From Mordavella massiliensis (GTDB lineage: Bacteria > Bacillota > Clostridia > Lachnospirales > Lachnospiraceae): 64,000 bases of DNA. Within the stretch, counting starts at the first letter, position 1, and every line of letters starts with the position of its first letter. Positions 34,973-44,574 of the stretch are shown here, one piece after another. A program made the position numbers and the translations under genes. The stretch covers positions 1 to 64,000 of the forward strand of contig NZ_JACJKS010000011.1 in assembly GCF_016901695.1 (NCBI RefSeq). The letters run 5' to 3'. The notes beneath the pieces are model-generated. The model ran no database searches and had not been told where the DNA came from. It worked only from the letters and a program-made list of their open reading frames with translations.

Positions 34973-37000
34973 TTAATGGCCAATCACCTTTCCATATTGT
35001 CGTCCGTCTAAAGTTGTCCATTCCCTACGACCATTTGCAGATCTCCCTCCAACAATACCAGCGGCCGCAGATGGACTATCAAAACTATAATCTTGTGTAA
35101 AAACGCCATCAACAATAATCCCATTATCTATCAATATTTTTCTTGCCTCCACATATGATGGCTGACAACTGGGTGTAGTATCTATAGAAATAGTGCTTCC
35201 AGCTTTAACAATAAAATTTCCATTAGCCCCAGCATATCCGGTAGCATTACAGCCTCGAATTGCGATGTGGAAGATTAACTTTTCGGATTCTGCTACTTCT
35301 TCTGATGGATCAATTTGCAAATCCCATTTTTCGGAAAACAACCTCATTAACATTTTTTGACGACTAGCCACAATTTCAGGAGTCCAGGAACTTTCATTTA
35401 TTACTTGCGTAGTTAACGTATATGATGTTGTACCACCTTTGTTCTGGAAATAACTTCTTTTTTTTGTAACAAAATCATAATTCTGAGCCGCCGAATTATG
35501 CTTTCGCGTCAAAGGCACAAGATTTGCAATACGATTCAACCAATATTTTCTCTCTTCTTGATCTGGCCACACAATATTCCATTCACTATTTATCTCCGGA
35601 TTTTGCGGAAGTACATGCTCGATTGTAAATAATTTCACATCGTATTTTGCCCCGCCATCAGAAACAAATGAATCCAAACGTTGAACAACATAATTGCGTC
35701 TTCTAGAAGGCATTGTATAAATCTCTCCATTTAATGCTTCGTAAAATGAGTGTTTTTCATTTGCAGTTAATTCTATTGATGTTAATGGCTGTTCTAAACT
35801 ATGTGTTGGATTGCTATCCATTTCCGCCAAAATCCACTTATAGCGATCCATACGATGATTTACATCTTGTGCAGTTGCATGAAGAAATGAAGCCAAGCGT
35901 TCTAATTTCTTAACAAACCACAAAACATATTCTGAATCATGAGGATGTTCTGCCAAAAATTTAATTGCCGGTGGCATCCAATCATAATTATCTATTTTAT
36001 TCAGCCAATATAAACAACCGTTTATTTCATCTGCCCTTGATGAAGCCATATATTCAGAATTTTTCAGCATTGTATAAGCGTCCGCATATGGAGTTAACAC
36101 ATTGTCAATTAATCCTTTGGGGCTTGTGCCTTTTACCACATACAAACGAAATTCTTCTAATAACCCTTTTTTAGGACGCTCTTTGGCAAAAATAGTTCTA
36201 GTATGAGTAAATACTTCATTGAATCCTTCACGTCCTGTTTCGTTTTCAAGATCTTCCCACTTTTCAGTATATTTCTGTTGCTCATCTTCGGGAATTTCTC
36301 CAATAATTTCTGACTTAATAATATCAATAGGAAGCAAATCTAGTCCTCGACTATTCATCACAGAAAAAACACGAAAAGCAGAAGCTTGGCTATCTGTGCT
36401 TACAGATACTAGAAAACATCTATTTAAAAGGAAGCTACTGAATTTAATTAATTCATTCTGATCACCTTCAAAATATGACTCAAATTTTTCCAGTAATTCC
36501 TTACAGTTCTCTTGAATATGCTGTTGTGCTTCTGTTGGAAGTGTCGCCCTATCAATACCAAGTAATGATGTAATATGTACTTCTTGAATGTATTTATTAA
36601 AGAAGTCCTGATCCTTTTGACGAAGATGTACTCGTGGTCTAGCCGGAATACCTGCAAGTATATTTCCTTTTTCCTGAAGCAAAGCATCACAAGCTTCCCG
36701 AGCATCGCCTGTTAATTTTGAAGCCAAAACGGAAAATAAAATTGTTAATGTTGTAAGGCGTTGCTGTCCATCAATAACATCAGCATGAGGTTTATCCTCC
36801 GCTTTAATAAGAACTATTGTACCAAGGAAATAATTATCTGTTGCTTCTGTCTTATAAAATTCATATAAATCATCAAATAAAATTCCTGTCTCTTCTTTAG
36901 TCCAAGCATAAGGTCGTTGGTATGCTGGTATATGATATTCAAAATCCGAACTAAAAACTTTTAGTAGAGGATACTCTTTTCCTGTAATTTTACTGCTCAT
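34973..37000 (-). CDS. GmrSD-like DUF262/DUF1524 nuclease with DUF4357 tail
   Basis: 675 residues from the ATG at 37000; TTG starts up to 13 codons earlier are possible. The DUF262 nucleotide-binding motif DGQQR is at 77-81, after YQRPYAWT. The DUF1524 HNH nuclease is at about 455-520 with EHVLPQNP and a downstream LTRKHNSAAQNYDF. The C-terminus (about 600-665; GGRSANGRREWTT) is DUF4357. GmrSD enzymes cut DNA with glucosylated or other modified bases, so this is a type IV-like anti-phage nuclease. It follows the SIR2 gene on the same strand and shares its AT-rich composition. Confidence 0.88.
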   Translation of the reverse strand: MSSKITGKEYPLLKVFSSDFEYHIPAYQRPYAWTKEETGILFDDLYEFYKTEATDNYFLGTIVLIKAEDKPHADVIDGQQRLTTLTILFSVLASKLTGDAREACDALLQEKGNILAGIPARPRVHLRQKDQDFFNKYIQEVHITSLLGIDRATLPTEAQQHIQENCKELLEKFESYFEGDQNELIKFSSFLLNRCFLVSVSTDSQASAFRVFSVMNSRGLDLLPIDIIKSEIIGEIPEDEQQKYTEKWEDLENETGREGFNEVFTHTRTIFAKERPKKGLLEEFRLYVVKGTSPKGLIDNVLTPYADAYTMLKNSEYMASSRADEINGCLYWLNKIDNYDWMPPAIKFLAEHPHDSEYVLWFVKKLERLASFLHATAQDVNHRMDRYKWILAEMDSNPTHSLEQPLTSIELTANEKHSFYEALNGEIYTMPSRRRNYVVQRLDSFVSDGGAKYDVKLFTIEHVLPQNPEINSEWNIVWPDQEERKYWLNRIANLVPLTRKHNSAAQNYDFVTKKRSYFQNKGGTTSYTLTTQVINESSWTPEIVASRQKMLMRLFSEKWDLQIDPSEEVAESEKLIFHIAIRGCNATGYAGANGNFIVKAGSTISIDTTPSCQPSYVEARKILIDNGIIVDGVFTQDYSFDSPSAAAGIVGGRSANGRREWTTLDGRQYGKVIGH

Positions 37001-37087
37001 ATTATTCAATTTCACCTTTGTTATAACCAATTTTTTCAAAAAATCTACTTATTTTTATTATTGTTTTAACTTATCCATTCACTCTAT

Positions 37088-39619
37088 TTACATATCCTCT
37101 ACTAAAATTTCATAATCTAAATCACTCTCATCTAATATATTGTTTCTATTAATATATTTAAGATATGGGCTATCTAGATCAAGTACTAGAATATCTAATT
37201 TGCTGTATTTTTGAAGTAGTACATAAAATGCATAATATACTTTCTCCATATACATATCAGCTATCGAAACACTATTTATTGTACTATTCATGTACCTCAA
37301 CTCCTTATCCGATGGACATACATCAAATTTCCTGCAAAATTTAATTTTTTCAAGAATAAAAGAATTTACTGAAAAAGGTTTTGCCTTTTCTTTATAGTAC
37401 TCTTTACTGTCAATTAATTTCTTCATTCTCCTTTCGCCTTCATAAAATAGAACCTTTGCTTCATCATAAGTATTCATATGGTTTGCATGCCTCATATAAT
37501 TTCTTGCAATAGCGTGTTGTATTTTATACGAATTTGGACGTATACTGGCCGATTGCTCAAGATAATTATACGCTGAAACAAAATCTTCTTTTTCTTGCAT
37601 ATACAACCCTAACTGCAGCCAGTAATAACTGATATTTTCATAAGCTTGCTTTACCATAAAATAAATATTGCGGATATCAATATCGTTAAGTTTTAGTTCA
37701 TTCATCAAAACATCTTCTTTTAATAACCCCTGAAATATCATATACCAGATATCATTTCTTCGTTCCGATACGTATCTAGCAATATACTGAAGAATATCAA
37801 TAACACACTCCGAAATAATAGATTCATTTTTTTCGAGAATATATTTTTCTACAATAGAATTTCTTAAAGCCAACTCATTCTCATCCATTCGAACAAAGTC
37901 CACAATCTTTGTTACTCCTTCGGTAATCTCTTCATCCAATACAATCTTTTTTCCGTATCTTTCAGAAAAAAGCTCTCGAGGATATACCTCTATATCCGCT
38001 ATTGCAAATATTGCTAATTCTGTTAATAATCTTTGTTCTAGTGCTGTCAATCCCCCGAACAGTTTAGGCAATTGATTTCTATTTCTTTTAGGTATATTCC
38101 CATATGTCAGTTTCATAATAAGATTAGCGATTGATTGCGTCTTATTAATTTCTTTTATTTGTTCCTCCTCTGATAACGAAACCATATAGGATAAATGCCT
38201 TTTTTCGCTTAATTTATTCCTTATAATTACTGAGCCACTTCTATCAAGCGTATCATCCAACTGAAAATCACGAAACGAATTTCCCTCAAGATAATATTTC
38301 TTTTTTAAATGATAATAGGTTCTTGAAGCTGTCAAAATTACTAACTTTTTATCCTGAATATCATTAAAAAATATTTTTTCGATTTGTTCATAATAAAAAC
38401 TTGCGTTATCAATCACTAAACAAATCTTATTTTTAACACTTTTTCCGATATAAGTGGTTATTGCACGTATATTAAAATATCTTCCTTTGTACTCTAATAT
38501 CTCAAAGCCTTGTCTCTTTAAATAGTATGCCAACGCCTTCAACAGACATGTTTTCCCTGAGAAGAACTTTCCATATATACTAAAGCAATTAATATTATTC
38601 ACATCACCAATAAGCTTTTCCAATTGTACACAAGCATTTTGATAATTCTTATTCTCAAAATTCCATTCTTCGAATACATCTTGCCATTGGCAAAAATATC
38701 CTTCATAAAGTTTGCTTTCATATGGTCTTACAAATAACTTAGTAAGATTATCTAATAAATATACCCCATTATACGATAAATCAATCCTTGCTTTTTCCAA
38801 TTCATCAGGATTATAATTTAATGTTCCAAGATAACTCAGAAAATCCTCTGCAGAGGCTTGTATCAATATAGCCTCTAATTTATCTGCCATTGTACGCAAA
38901 TATCGAGAAGGTTTATAGTCAATAATTATTAACTTGTTATTTCTATATTTACATCCAGCATCTTCATATTTTTGCAAATAAAAGTGAATATCTGGCTCAT
39001 CCAAACTTGCACCTACTAAAATAACATTTTCACGCTGAATATCACTAATGAACTTATTTAATTTTGCATCTAATATTCTCGTTGTTAATTCCCTATACTC
39101 TTCTTCCGAAAACACAATTCCTTCATGAATACAATTTACACAACCATGCAATTTAAATAATTGCACTTCCTCATCATTTATAATTAAATTTTGTTTATTT
39201 TGTACTAGTAAAGTCTTATTATTTTTTGCATATATGTTTTCAACTAAATCATCTATATTAACTGTATATATATCTTTCCATGGATATTTTATTAAGTTAT
39301 CATGAAACGAACTCGGTTGAGTATTTTCAAACATTTCTTGCAAAAAAGCATATAATTCATCTTTTCTGCCATCTAAATTATATACTTCATCGCATAAACG
39401 TCTTAGATTGTAATCTTTCACTTCCTCCCTATCTTCCTTCTCTATCCTTTTTTCCACCATATTTTTATAAATATAGTCTTTAAGTCCGTTTCCATCCATT
39501 GCGTTTGCTTTATTTTTAGCCCCATAAGAAAAGCCTGCACCTAAAAATAAAATAGGCGTATTTTCAGATAATAAGACTTCATCTAAATATTTTTTCCCTT
39601 CGGCAAATGTATACACCAT
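37088..39619 (-). CDS. SIR2-STAND-like defence protein with TPR C-terminus
   Basis: 843 residues. The SIR2 NADase domain (about 20-260) has GAGFSYG (27-33), N121 and D123 in TVNIDDLVE, H158 in FKLHGC, and GASLDEPD. A P-loop follows, GKFFSGKT (350-357), with Walker B-like LVIDNAS (401-407). TPR-like helices come next (about 680-740, YLEQSASIRPNSYKIQHAIA). This SIR2/NTPase/repeat order is that of Avs5-type anti-phage sensors, where the C-terminus detects a phage protein and the SIR2 domain depletes NAD+. AAGGAG suits the start. It could also be a non-Avs SIR2 ATPase. Confidence 0.82.
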   Translation of the reverse strand: MVYTFAEGKKYLDEVLLSENTPILFLGAGFSYGAKNKANAMDGNGLKDYIYKNMVEKRIEKEDREEVKDYNLRRLCDEVYNLDGRKDELYAFLQEMFENTQPSSFHDNLIKYPWKDIYTVNIDDLVENIYAKNNKTLLVQNKQNLIINDEEVQLFKLHGCVNCIHEGIVFSEEEYRELTTRILDAKLNKFISDIQRENVILVGASLDEPDIHFYLQKYEDAGCKYRNNKLIIIDYKPSRYLRTMADKLEAILIQASAEDFLSYLGTLNYNPDELEKARIDLSYNGVYLLDNLTKLFVRPYESKLYEGYFCQWQDVFEEWNFENKNYQNACVQLEKLIGDVNNINCFSIYGKFFSGKTCLLKALAYYLKRQGFEILEYKGRYFNIRAITTYIGKSVKNKICLVIDNASFYYEQIEKIFFNDIQDKKLVILTASRTYYHLKKKYYLEGNSFRDFQLDDTLDRSGSVIIRNKLSEKRHLSYMVSLSEEEQIKEINKTQSIANLIMKLTYGNIPKRNRNQLPKLFGGLTALEQRLLTELAIFAIADIEVYPRELFSERYGKKIVLDEEITEGVTKIVDFVRMDENELALRNSIVEKYILEKNESIISECVIDILQYIARYVSERRNDIWYMIFQGLLKEDVLMNELKLNDIDIRNIYFMVKQAYENISYYWLQLGLYMQEKEDFVSAYNYLEQSASIRPNSYKIQHAIARNYMRHANHMNTYDEAKVLFYEGERRMKKLIDSKEYYKEKAKPFSVNSFILEKIKFCRKFDVCPSDKELRYMNSTINSVSIADMYMEKVYYAFYVLLQKYSKLDILVLDLDSPYLKYINRNNILDESDLDYEILVEDM

Positions 39620-39681
39620 AATAATACTCCTTCACACTTTACATATCTTTGTAAAAATACAGCAAAACTCTTTGCAACACA

Positions 39682-40548
39682 CTATCTTATTATAATCTTG
39701 ACAGGATCCAACTTAAATAATCCAGTTCCCAAATCATATTCCTCGATTTTAGCAATAACATGAATATTTAGTCCTACATCAAATAAATCCGGTACATTAT
39801 CTCCTTCTAAATGTAGATCATAATAGTTTACATCTTCAAATTGAAAACTTGGTCCAGACACCATTGATTCACTATAATCACCCGCATATATTAAATAATC
39901 AAAGCGGGTACTATATCCTTCATGTGGACTCACATAAGCAACATTGCCATCAAACTCTATAATTCTCCCTTGATATTTTGAAGCAAATTCCGCTATACTA
40001 GGATTAAATTCATCTTTTAAACTAAGCAATACCGCAAGTTCCTCACAATTATCCACATTTAACACTTCTTCAGCGTCATCTTTATTTTCCTCTGTATCCT
40101 TTATCTTTGCTGCTGATTCCTCATTTGCTTTTTCTTCATTTTGTGGTGCATCCTGTTCTGGTTCTATTTTCTCTATTTCAATTTGATCACTTGACAAAGA
40201 AAGTTGATAACTCAATTCTGTATTTTCTGAAACTTCAAATTCTACTGTCCCATCAACGTCACTTTCATCTTCTTTTTCTGCCTTTAAAGTATGTCCTCCC
40301 TCTATTAATTCTGCAGCGTATGTATCAGTAGCTCCATGCTCAAGTGTACCAAGCAATTCATCATCTATAAATATATTTACATCATATCTGCTAAACAATA
40401 GATTTTCTTCACACGCTATTTCGACTTGAACAGTAAATATATCAGCTTGCATTTCCTCTTCTTGATTTGTCTCACTTTGCTCATTTTGGCAAGCCGTTAA
40501 ACCTATAACTGTCATAGCAAATATAACTGCTATAAATTTATTCTTCAT
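39682..40548 (-). CDS. Lipoprotein with DUF4839 domain
   Basis: 288 residues. The signal peptide ends in the lipobox LTAC (Cys20), so the protein is lipid-anchored outside the membrane. A Glu/Lys/Asn-rich linker (about 130-160) leads to a C-terminal DUF4839 domain (about 165-288; LLSLKDEFNPSIAEFASKYQ, FDYLIYAGDYSES). The function is unknown. It sits at the right end of the defence cluster, in the same AT-rich DNA. Confidence 0.8.
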   Translation of the reverse strand: MKNKFIAVIFAMTVIGLTACQNEQSETNQEEEMQADIFTVQVEIACEENLLFSRYDVNIFIDDELLGTLEHGATDTYAAELIEGGHTLKAEKEDESDVDGTVEFEVSENTELSYQLSLSSDQIEIEKIEPEQDAPQNEEKANEESAAKIKDTEENKDDAEEVLNVDNCEELAVLLSLKDEFNPSIAEFASKYQGRIIEFDGNVAYVSPHEGYSTRFDYLIYAGDYSESMVSGPSFQFEDVNYYDLHLEGDNVPDLFDVGLNIHVIAKIEEYDLGTGLFKLDPVKIIIR

Positions 40549-40683
40549 TTATTATCTTTTCCCCTCTCACTTTTATTTACCTTTGGTATTGTTAACAATT
40601 TTAAATCTATCTTCAACAATTTTAATTTTATCAAATCTTTATCCCTTTTTCTATCTCTTATTTCCACTCTCTTGTCACATCAC

Positions 40684-40830
40684 TCACGGCTCTTTTACTA
40701 CACCATTTACTACACCATTTTCGCAAAAAATGACGATTTTTGACGCTCCCAGACAAAAAGTAAGAACCCGCAAAAACCTTGTAAAATAAGGCTTTACGGG
40801 CTCTGACACCACAGGACAAAACCACCCCAA
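40684..40830. other. Candidate right end of the element
   Basis: CTACACCATTT is repeated twice here and thrice-like at 18407-18440 near int. A hairpin AACCCG...AAGG...CGGGCT lies just after. No gene is credible in 40560-40890. It may be an attachment site or the tail of an old integrase gene. Confidence 0.35.
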
Positions 40831-40897
40831 ACGAGCCAAGAGGTAAGTACTAACTAATCTTGCCAAGCCATATTCTTTCAAACTATATTTATAATAA

Positions 40898-41158
40898 TTA
40901 TTTTTTAGTAGCTAATCTTACTTTCCGTTTTACGTAAATGTCCATTTTTTCAAGTTTCCAGTCGAGCCAATATATTGCAATTGGCAAAATATCTTCTACC
41001 AATTTACTGTTATCCCATATTTCCACAAATTTCTTTGTCACTCTGTCGTACAAAACCTCACAATACACCCCTGCATCTGGAGAAGAAAATTTACCACTGT
41101 AAAACTCTCCGTCATATTCTATATTTTCAAGACAGAAATTAATGTAAAAAGCACCCAC
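40898..41158 (-). CDS. Hypothetical protein
   Basis: 86 residues from a GTG with AAAGGAAG upstream. Mixed alpha/beta, one conserved-looking WDNSKLVEDILPIAIYWLD stretch, basic tail. No family recognised. It lies just outside the proposed right end of the mobile element. Confidence 0.55.
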   Translation of the reverse strand: MGAFYINFCLENIEYDGEFYSGKFSSPDAGVYCEVLYDRVTKKFVEIWDNSKLVEDILPIAIYWLDWKLEKMDIYVKRKVRLATKK

Positions 41159-41224
41159 ACCAACACTTCCTTTATCCTAAACATTCATTATCCATAACAC
41201 AATCTCTGAATGGGCACGTAGTGC

Positions 41225-42553
41225 TTACCCCTCTTCTATCCCATACTTCTTCTTTAGCCTTTCACTCATATAATGCCATGCCCAGGGAGCCAGCCCGTGT
41301 AATTCATAGAGCCTGGCCGCAATCTCATCATCATCCTTTAATTCAGCAGAATAACTCTCCGTATGGGGATAGTCCTCCTGCAAGTCCAACATGGCCAGGT
41401 TTTTATTATTCTTCAATCTTTCGCTCAGATAATCATATATTGTATTATGGTCTCCTGTTGGCTGCATACACATTTCCGCCAACTCATAATCATCATGAAA
41501 AGATTCATCTATATAGGCAAAATTCCATCGACAAACCTTACATGCAAGATAAACTAGTTCTTTATCTTTTCTGTAAGGCTTCATACATTCCAGAAACATT
41601 ATAGATCTGTCTCTTGAGTGCTCAATGGCATATTTAACCCATTCACGGTCTTTCTGAAAACGCTGATCCGCATATTGTATTGCTTCTCCGTCATGTTCTA
41701 GACTTAACCTGACCATCTTTTCGTCATTCTGATACATTGGGAGGTACTTTAATATCTGTCCGCATTTTAAGGCTGTTCTCGCTAATACCCTATCTTTAAA
41801 ATAATTTTTATCCAATTTTTCGACCAGCCATGGATTTTCATTCAACCGCGCTGTCAAAAGCCTTCTGTATTCAATATAACGCTCCCGACCTATTTTATCG
41901 CGATAAGGCAAAAAACAAACCTGAAGAGGGATAAATTCTTCTTCTGTGAAAAATATCTCTTTAATCCTCTCAATATTCTCAGAAATCAAATCATAACTAA
42001 TGCCATAATCCTCAGCTGTTTGCTTTAATGAATCCGTTTGCCATACAAGCTCGGCCAATTCGTGTATCAGTGAATCTATTGCATCAGAAATAGCACCTGT
42101 GTCAAAATCTGTTTCAGCATCAAAATCCATTTCCGATGCCAAGTGTACTGATCCTGTTTTAGTTAGGGCTTTATACTTTTCTATAAGACGAACCGGATAT
42201 TCCCCATATATAACCTTATATTCCCTACGTAATTCTATAAATTGTTTGCTGTCGTATAGTCCTTCAATAAATCGATCATAGTAGTCATATTCCGGAAGAA
42301 GCCTTGAAAATATCATCTGAATAATCCTACATGACAAATAATCTGGTTCTGCCCAGAAAGGTACTTCTGAAAAATCCCTATTATGGATGTAATGATTTCT
42401 AATATACAGACAGTATGTAAAATGATAATCAAGAGTGTAGGGATTTGCGATTAGATATTCTTTATCCTTTTTACGCATATTCTTTATACAGTCATCCGCC
42501 ACTTCGTTTACAAATTCAATTTCACTTTTACAAAGCACTTTTTTCATATTCAT
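41225..42553 (-). CDS. DUF4116-like repeat protein
   Basis: 442 residues. The C-terminal part has several approximate DUF4116 repeats of about 45 residues (FQKDREWVKYAIEHSRDRSI, MKPYRKDKELVYLACKVCRW). The N-terminal 110 residues (FVNEVADDCIKNMRKKDKEY) form a separate domain that recalls DUF6794, but I am not sure. No signal peptide or catalytic motif. The start has GGTGAGTC upstream and overlaps the end of the preceding gene. Confidence 0.65.
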   Translation of the reverse strand: MNMKKVLCKSEIEFVNEVADDCIKNMRKKDKEYLIANPYTLDYHFTYCLYIRNHYIHNRDFSEVPFWAEPDYLSCRIIQMIFSRLLPEYDYYDRFIEGLYDSKQFIELRREYKVIYGEYPVRLIEKYKALTKTGSVHLASEMDFDAETDFDTGAISDAIDSLIHELAELVWQTDSLKQTAEDYGISYDLISENIERIKEIFFTEEEFIPLQVCFLPYRDKIGRERYIEYRRLLTARLNENPWLVEKLDKNYFKDRVLARTALKCGQILKYLPMYQNDEKMVRLSLEHDGEAIQYADQRFQKDREWVKYAIEHSRDRSIMFLECMKPYRKDKELVYLACKVCRWNFAYIDESFHDDYELAEMCMQPTGDHNTIYDYLSERLKNNKNLAMLDLQEDYPHTESYSAELKDDDEIAARLYELHGLAPWAWHYMSERLKKKYGIEEG

Positions 42554-43211
42554 GACTCACCTTTTTCTTCGCCGCTTCCCTGTGATGCGCCGTATAATCA
42601 TATGCCATCAAATAGCGAAGTGCACTGGTCACCGTATTTGGACGGATATGCTGTTCATGATACCCCTTGGTAAAATATCGCTCGCCCTCTATCGTCCGTA
42701 CATAGTTGTTATGCTCCAGAACACTTGCCCCCTTTTCGTTCTTCCACCGGATTCTCCAGTAGTCATCTCCACAGTAGATCTGGATTCCCACCGGAACCAT
42801 TTCAGCTTCTGCCCCTTTCTCAACGAAAAGTCTGGTAAGAAGACTGGTGCTCACCTGCTTTTCATCAAAAAACTTTTCACAAATCTCACAATCCGATACA
42901 TCCTTCACGCCATTTCGCACGACAGCCTTTCTCTGACACCACTTGCAGAAACGAACCTCTGTATCGGGTTCAATCTTATTGATCTGTCTGCCGTGCCGGA
43001 TCCTGCGGACGCAAAAACACTCCCGGTCATGAAGGATTCCGGAACGCTTCGTTATGACAAAATTGTGGGTAACTTTGATCGGCTGTGGAGGCAGAACCGG
43101 CTTTTTCTCTTTCCACAGGATGCGCTTCCCGGCCGGGTTTTGCTTCTGCCCTGGTTTTTTTCCGGCATTTCGCAGATTGATCAGGAAATATCGACAATTC
43201 TTTTCTTCCAT
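42528..43211 (-). CDS. Cys-rich hypothetical protein
   Basis: 227 residues from the ATG at 43211, with AAAGGTG six to seven bases before. Possible zinc sites: HDRECFCVRRI, CKWC and CEIC (about 60-110). The C-terminal half is polar with a Trp-rich stretch. HxxxCxxV(R/K)R is shared with the protein at 43836-44474, so the two may be distant relatives. No function assigned. Confidence 0.6.
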   Translation of the reverse strand: MEEKNCRYFLINLRNAGKKPGQKQNPAGKRILWKEKKPVLPPQPIKVTHNFVITKRSGILHDRECFCVRRIRHGRQINKIEPDTEVRFCKWCQRKAVVRNGVKDVSDCEICEKFFDEKQVSTSLLTRLFVEKGAEAEMVPVGIQIYCGDDYWRIRWKNEKGASVLEHNNYVRTIEGERYFTKGYHEQHIRPNTVTSALRYLMAYDYTAHHREAAKKKVSHEYEKSAL

Positions 43212-43449
43212 ATCAGACACACCTTTCTATGCTTTTTTACAGCCTAGTACTTATGGTGTGCCATAAAAAGGACTCCTGATTTTTCAACTCCTCACTCAGA
43301 CTATATAATATAACGGCATAGTATCATCCGGCAAAAAACTGATCCCGCTGCTTCTGGTGATCTCTAATATCAATTTCTCCAATAGCAAAACACCAACCAA
43401 TACAACAACTAAATCAAAAAAATCAGTTGGTGTATCAGTTGGTATATTA
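43212..43449. other. No intact gene
   Basis: Contains ACCAACTGATACACCAACTGA, an 11-bp unit repeated twice, next to the end of the gene remnant at 43450. This may be the tail of the gene whose wHTH segment survives there. Nothing else seen. Confidence 0.4.
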
Positions 43450-43737
43450 TTACTTCAATTGGTAAATAAAATGTCTCCCTTGACGAACTTTTTGAACCAC
43501 TCCCGAATTAATCAATCGTCCTAATGCAACATTGGCTCCCTGACTTGTAGTAATTCTGGTTATATCAAGAACCTGATATACAGTGATGAAACCATTCACC
43601 TTAATATATTCAAAATTATCTTCTGCCTCAAAATCATCCGGATCGATTCCATACTCAAATCTTTCCTGGTCTTCCTCTCTGATTTTACCAGCGCCTTCTT
43701 TATTTTTCGGCAGATGAATTGCAATAAACAATCTCAT
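43450..43737 (-). pseudogene. Chimeric remnant: ThpR-like start joined to a wHTH end
   Basis: From the ATG at 43737 the first eight codons read MRLFIAIH, as in the intact thpR gene at 46184, also at DNA level. The rest is unrelated: an acidic linker and a winged-helix-like end (ITTSQGANVALGRLINSGVV, RQGRHFIYQLK) of the type found at the C-terminus of ATP-binding AlbA_2/AAA_4 proteins. It looks like a recombination product, though it has a usable ribosome site and may be expressed. Confidence 0.5.
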
Positions 43738-43835
43738 AATCCATTGACCTTTAGCAGTCTTCATCTTACGAAATCATTTCTCCCAAATATAATGGAGATT
43801 CCCCGACAACCGAAAAGTATACCCCTGCACGTGAT

Positions 43836-44474
43836 TTAGCAGAATGCCAGCTTCCTCATCTCCGGATCCTTTGCCTCGATCTCCCGGAACAGATCCTCCA
43901 TCCGCTGCCGGCTCTGCCTTTGCTCCGCCCTTCTCACTCTGCGCTCTGCCTGCCGGTAGTATTTTCTCTGCCGCTTCGTGTACTGGGGCAGCTTTCGGTA
44001 ATCATCCCGGATAATCCGCTTCGCCCTGTCATGATCTGCAATATACCGCATCAGTTTCATAAGGGTTTCCGAAGGCTTTACATCTCCCTGCCGGTGGTAT
44101 GCGCCCTGGATGACCTGTTCAAGCGTCATGGATCTGCCATAGGTGTTCCTGTGATAAAGCAGATACAAGTCTTCTCCTCTCCTGCTGAAGATCTTCCAGC
44201 AGCCGGTATCTGTCCGCACATATAGCGTGTCTGTCTTTTCCACATAATCCAGAGACATCCGATACTCACACTCCCAGGCGTGAAGCTGCTCGGTCCGTCT
44301 CATCTCTCCCTGCAGGCCGCCGCAGTATCTGCAGCAGCGGCATCCGCATTCCACCGCCTGCTTCCGGGGAAGGGTCATCCGATTCCGGGGCTTCATCCGC
44401 TTCACATACATACAGTCCGGCCGGTGGTACACCTTTCGGCCTTCCGGCGCCATCATACTGACAACTACATTCAT
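43836..44474 (-). CDS. Hypothetical protein with HxxxC and Cys-cluster motifs
   Basis: 212 residues from the ATG at 44474, placed by GAGGAGG with good spacing; earlier starts have none. N-terminal half: YHRPDCMYVKRM, then CGCRCCRYCGG, a likely metal site. C-terminal half: very Arg/Lys-rich helices (RQRKYYRQAERRVRRAEQRQ), suited to nucleic-acid binding. It shares the HxxxC motif with the protein at 42528-43211. Function unknown. Confidence 0.6.
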   Translation of the reverse strand: MNVVVSMMAPEGRKVYHRPDCMYVKRMKPRNRMTLPRKQAVECGCRCCRYCGGLQGEMRRTEQLHAWECEYRMSLDYVEKTDTLYVRTDTGCWKIFSRRGEDLYLLYHRNTYGRSMTLEQVIQGAYHRQGDVKPSETLMKLMRYIADHDRAKRIIRDDYRKLPQYTKRQRKYYRQAERRVRRAEQRQSRQRMEDLFREIEAKDPEMRKLAFC

Positions 44475-44574
44475 TCTGATTCCTCCTCTCCTTCTCTGGA
44501 ACTTGTTCTTGTGATCAGAATAAATGGAAAGCTGTTCCATAAAAATGCCACCATGCAAATGCGACCAGCCTGGC

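Larger units (their letters stand above)
18207..40890. mobile_element. Putative integrative mobilizable element carrying a defence island
   Basis: The left part has int, xis, dnaC-like, repA-like and mobC genes in the order usual for Gram-positive integrative/mobilizable elements, with an oriT- and iteron-like region. The centre and right are AT-rich defence genes. The ends are not proven: the left is placed at the repeats beside int; the right at about 40.7-40.9 kb, where TACTACACCATTT sequence similar to 18.4 kb recurs. The relaxase expected after mobC is missing, so the element may be immobile or depend on another element. Confidence 0.5.

Noticed and set aside
40684-40881. 65-codon minus-strand frame ending NGVVNGVVKEP
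   Set aside because: No ribosome site, low-complexity C-terminus created by a short DNA repeat, and overlaps a hairpin; treated as an element-end sequence.
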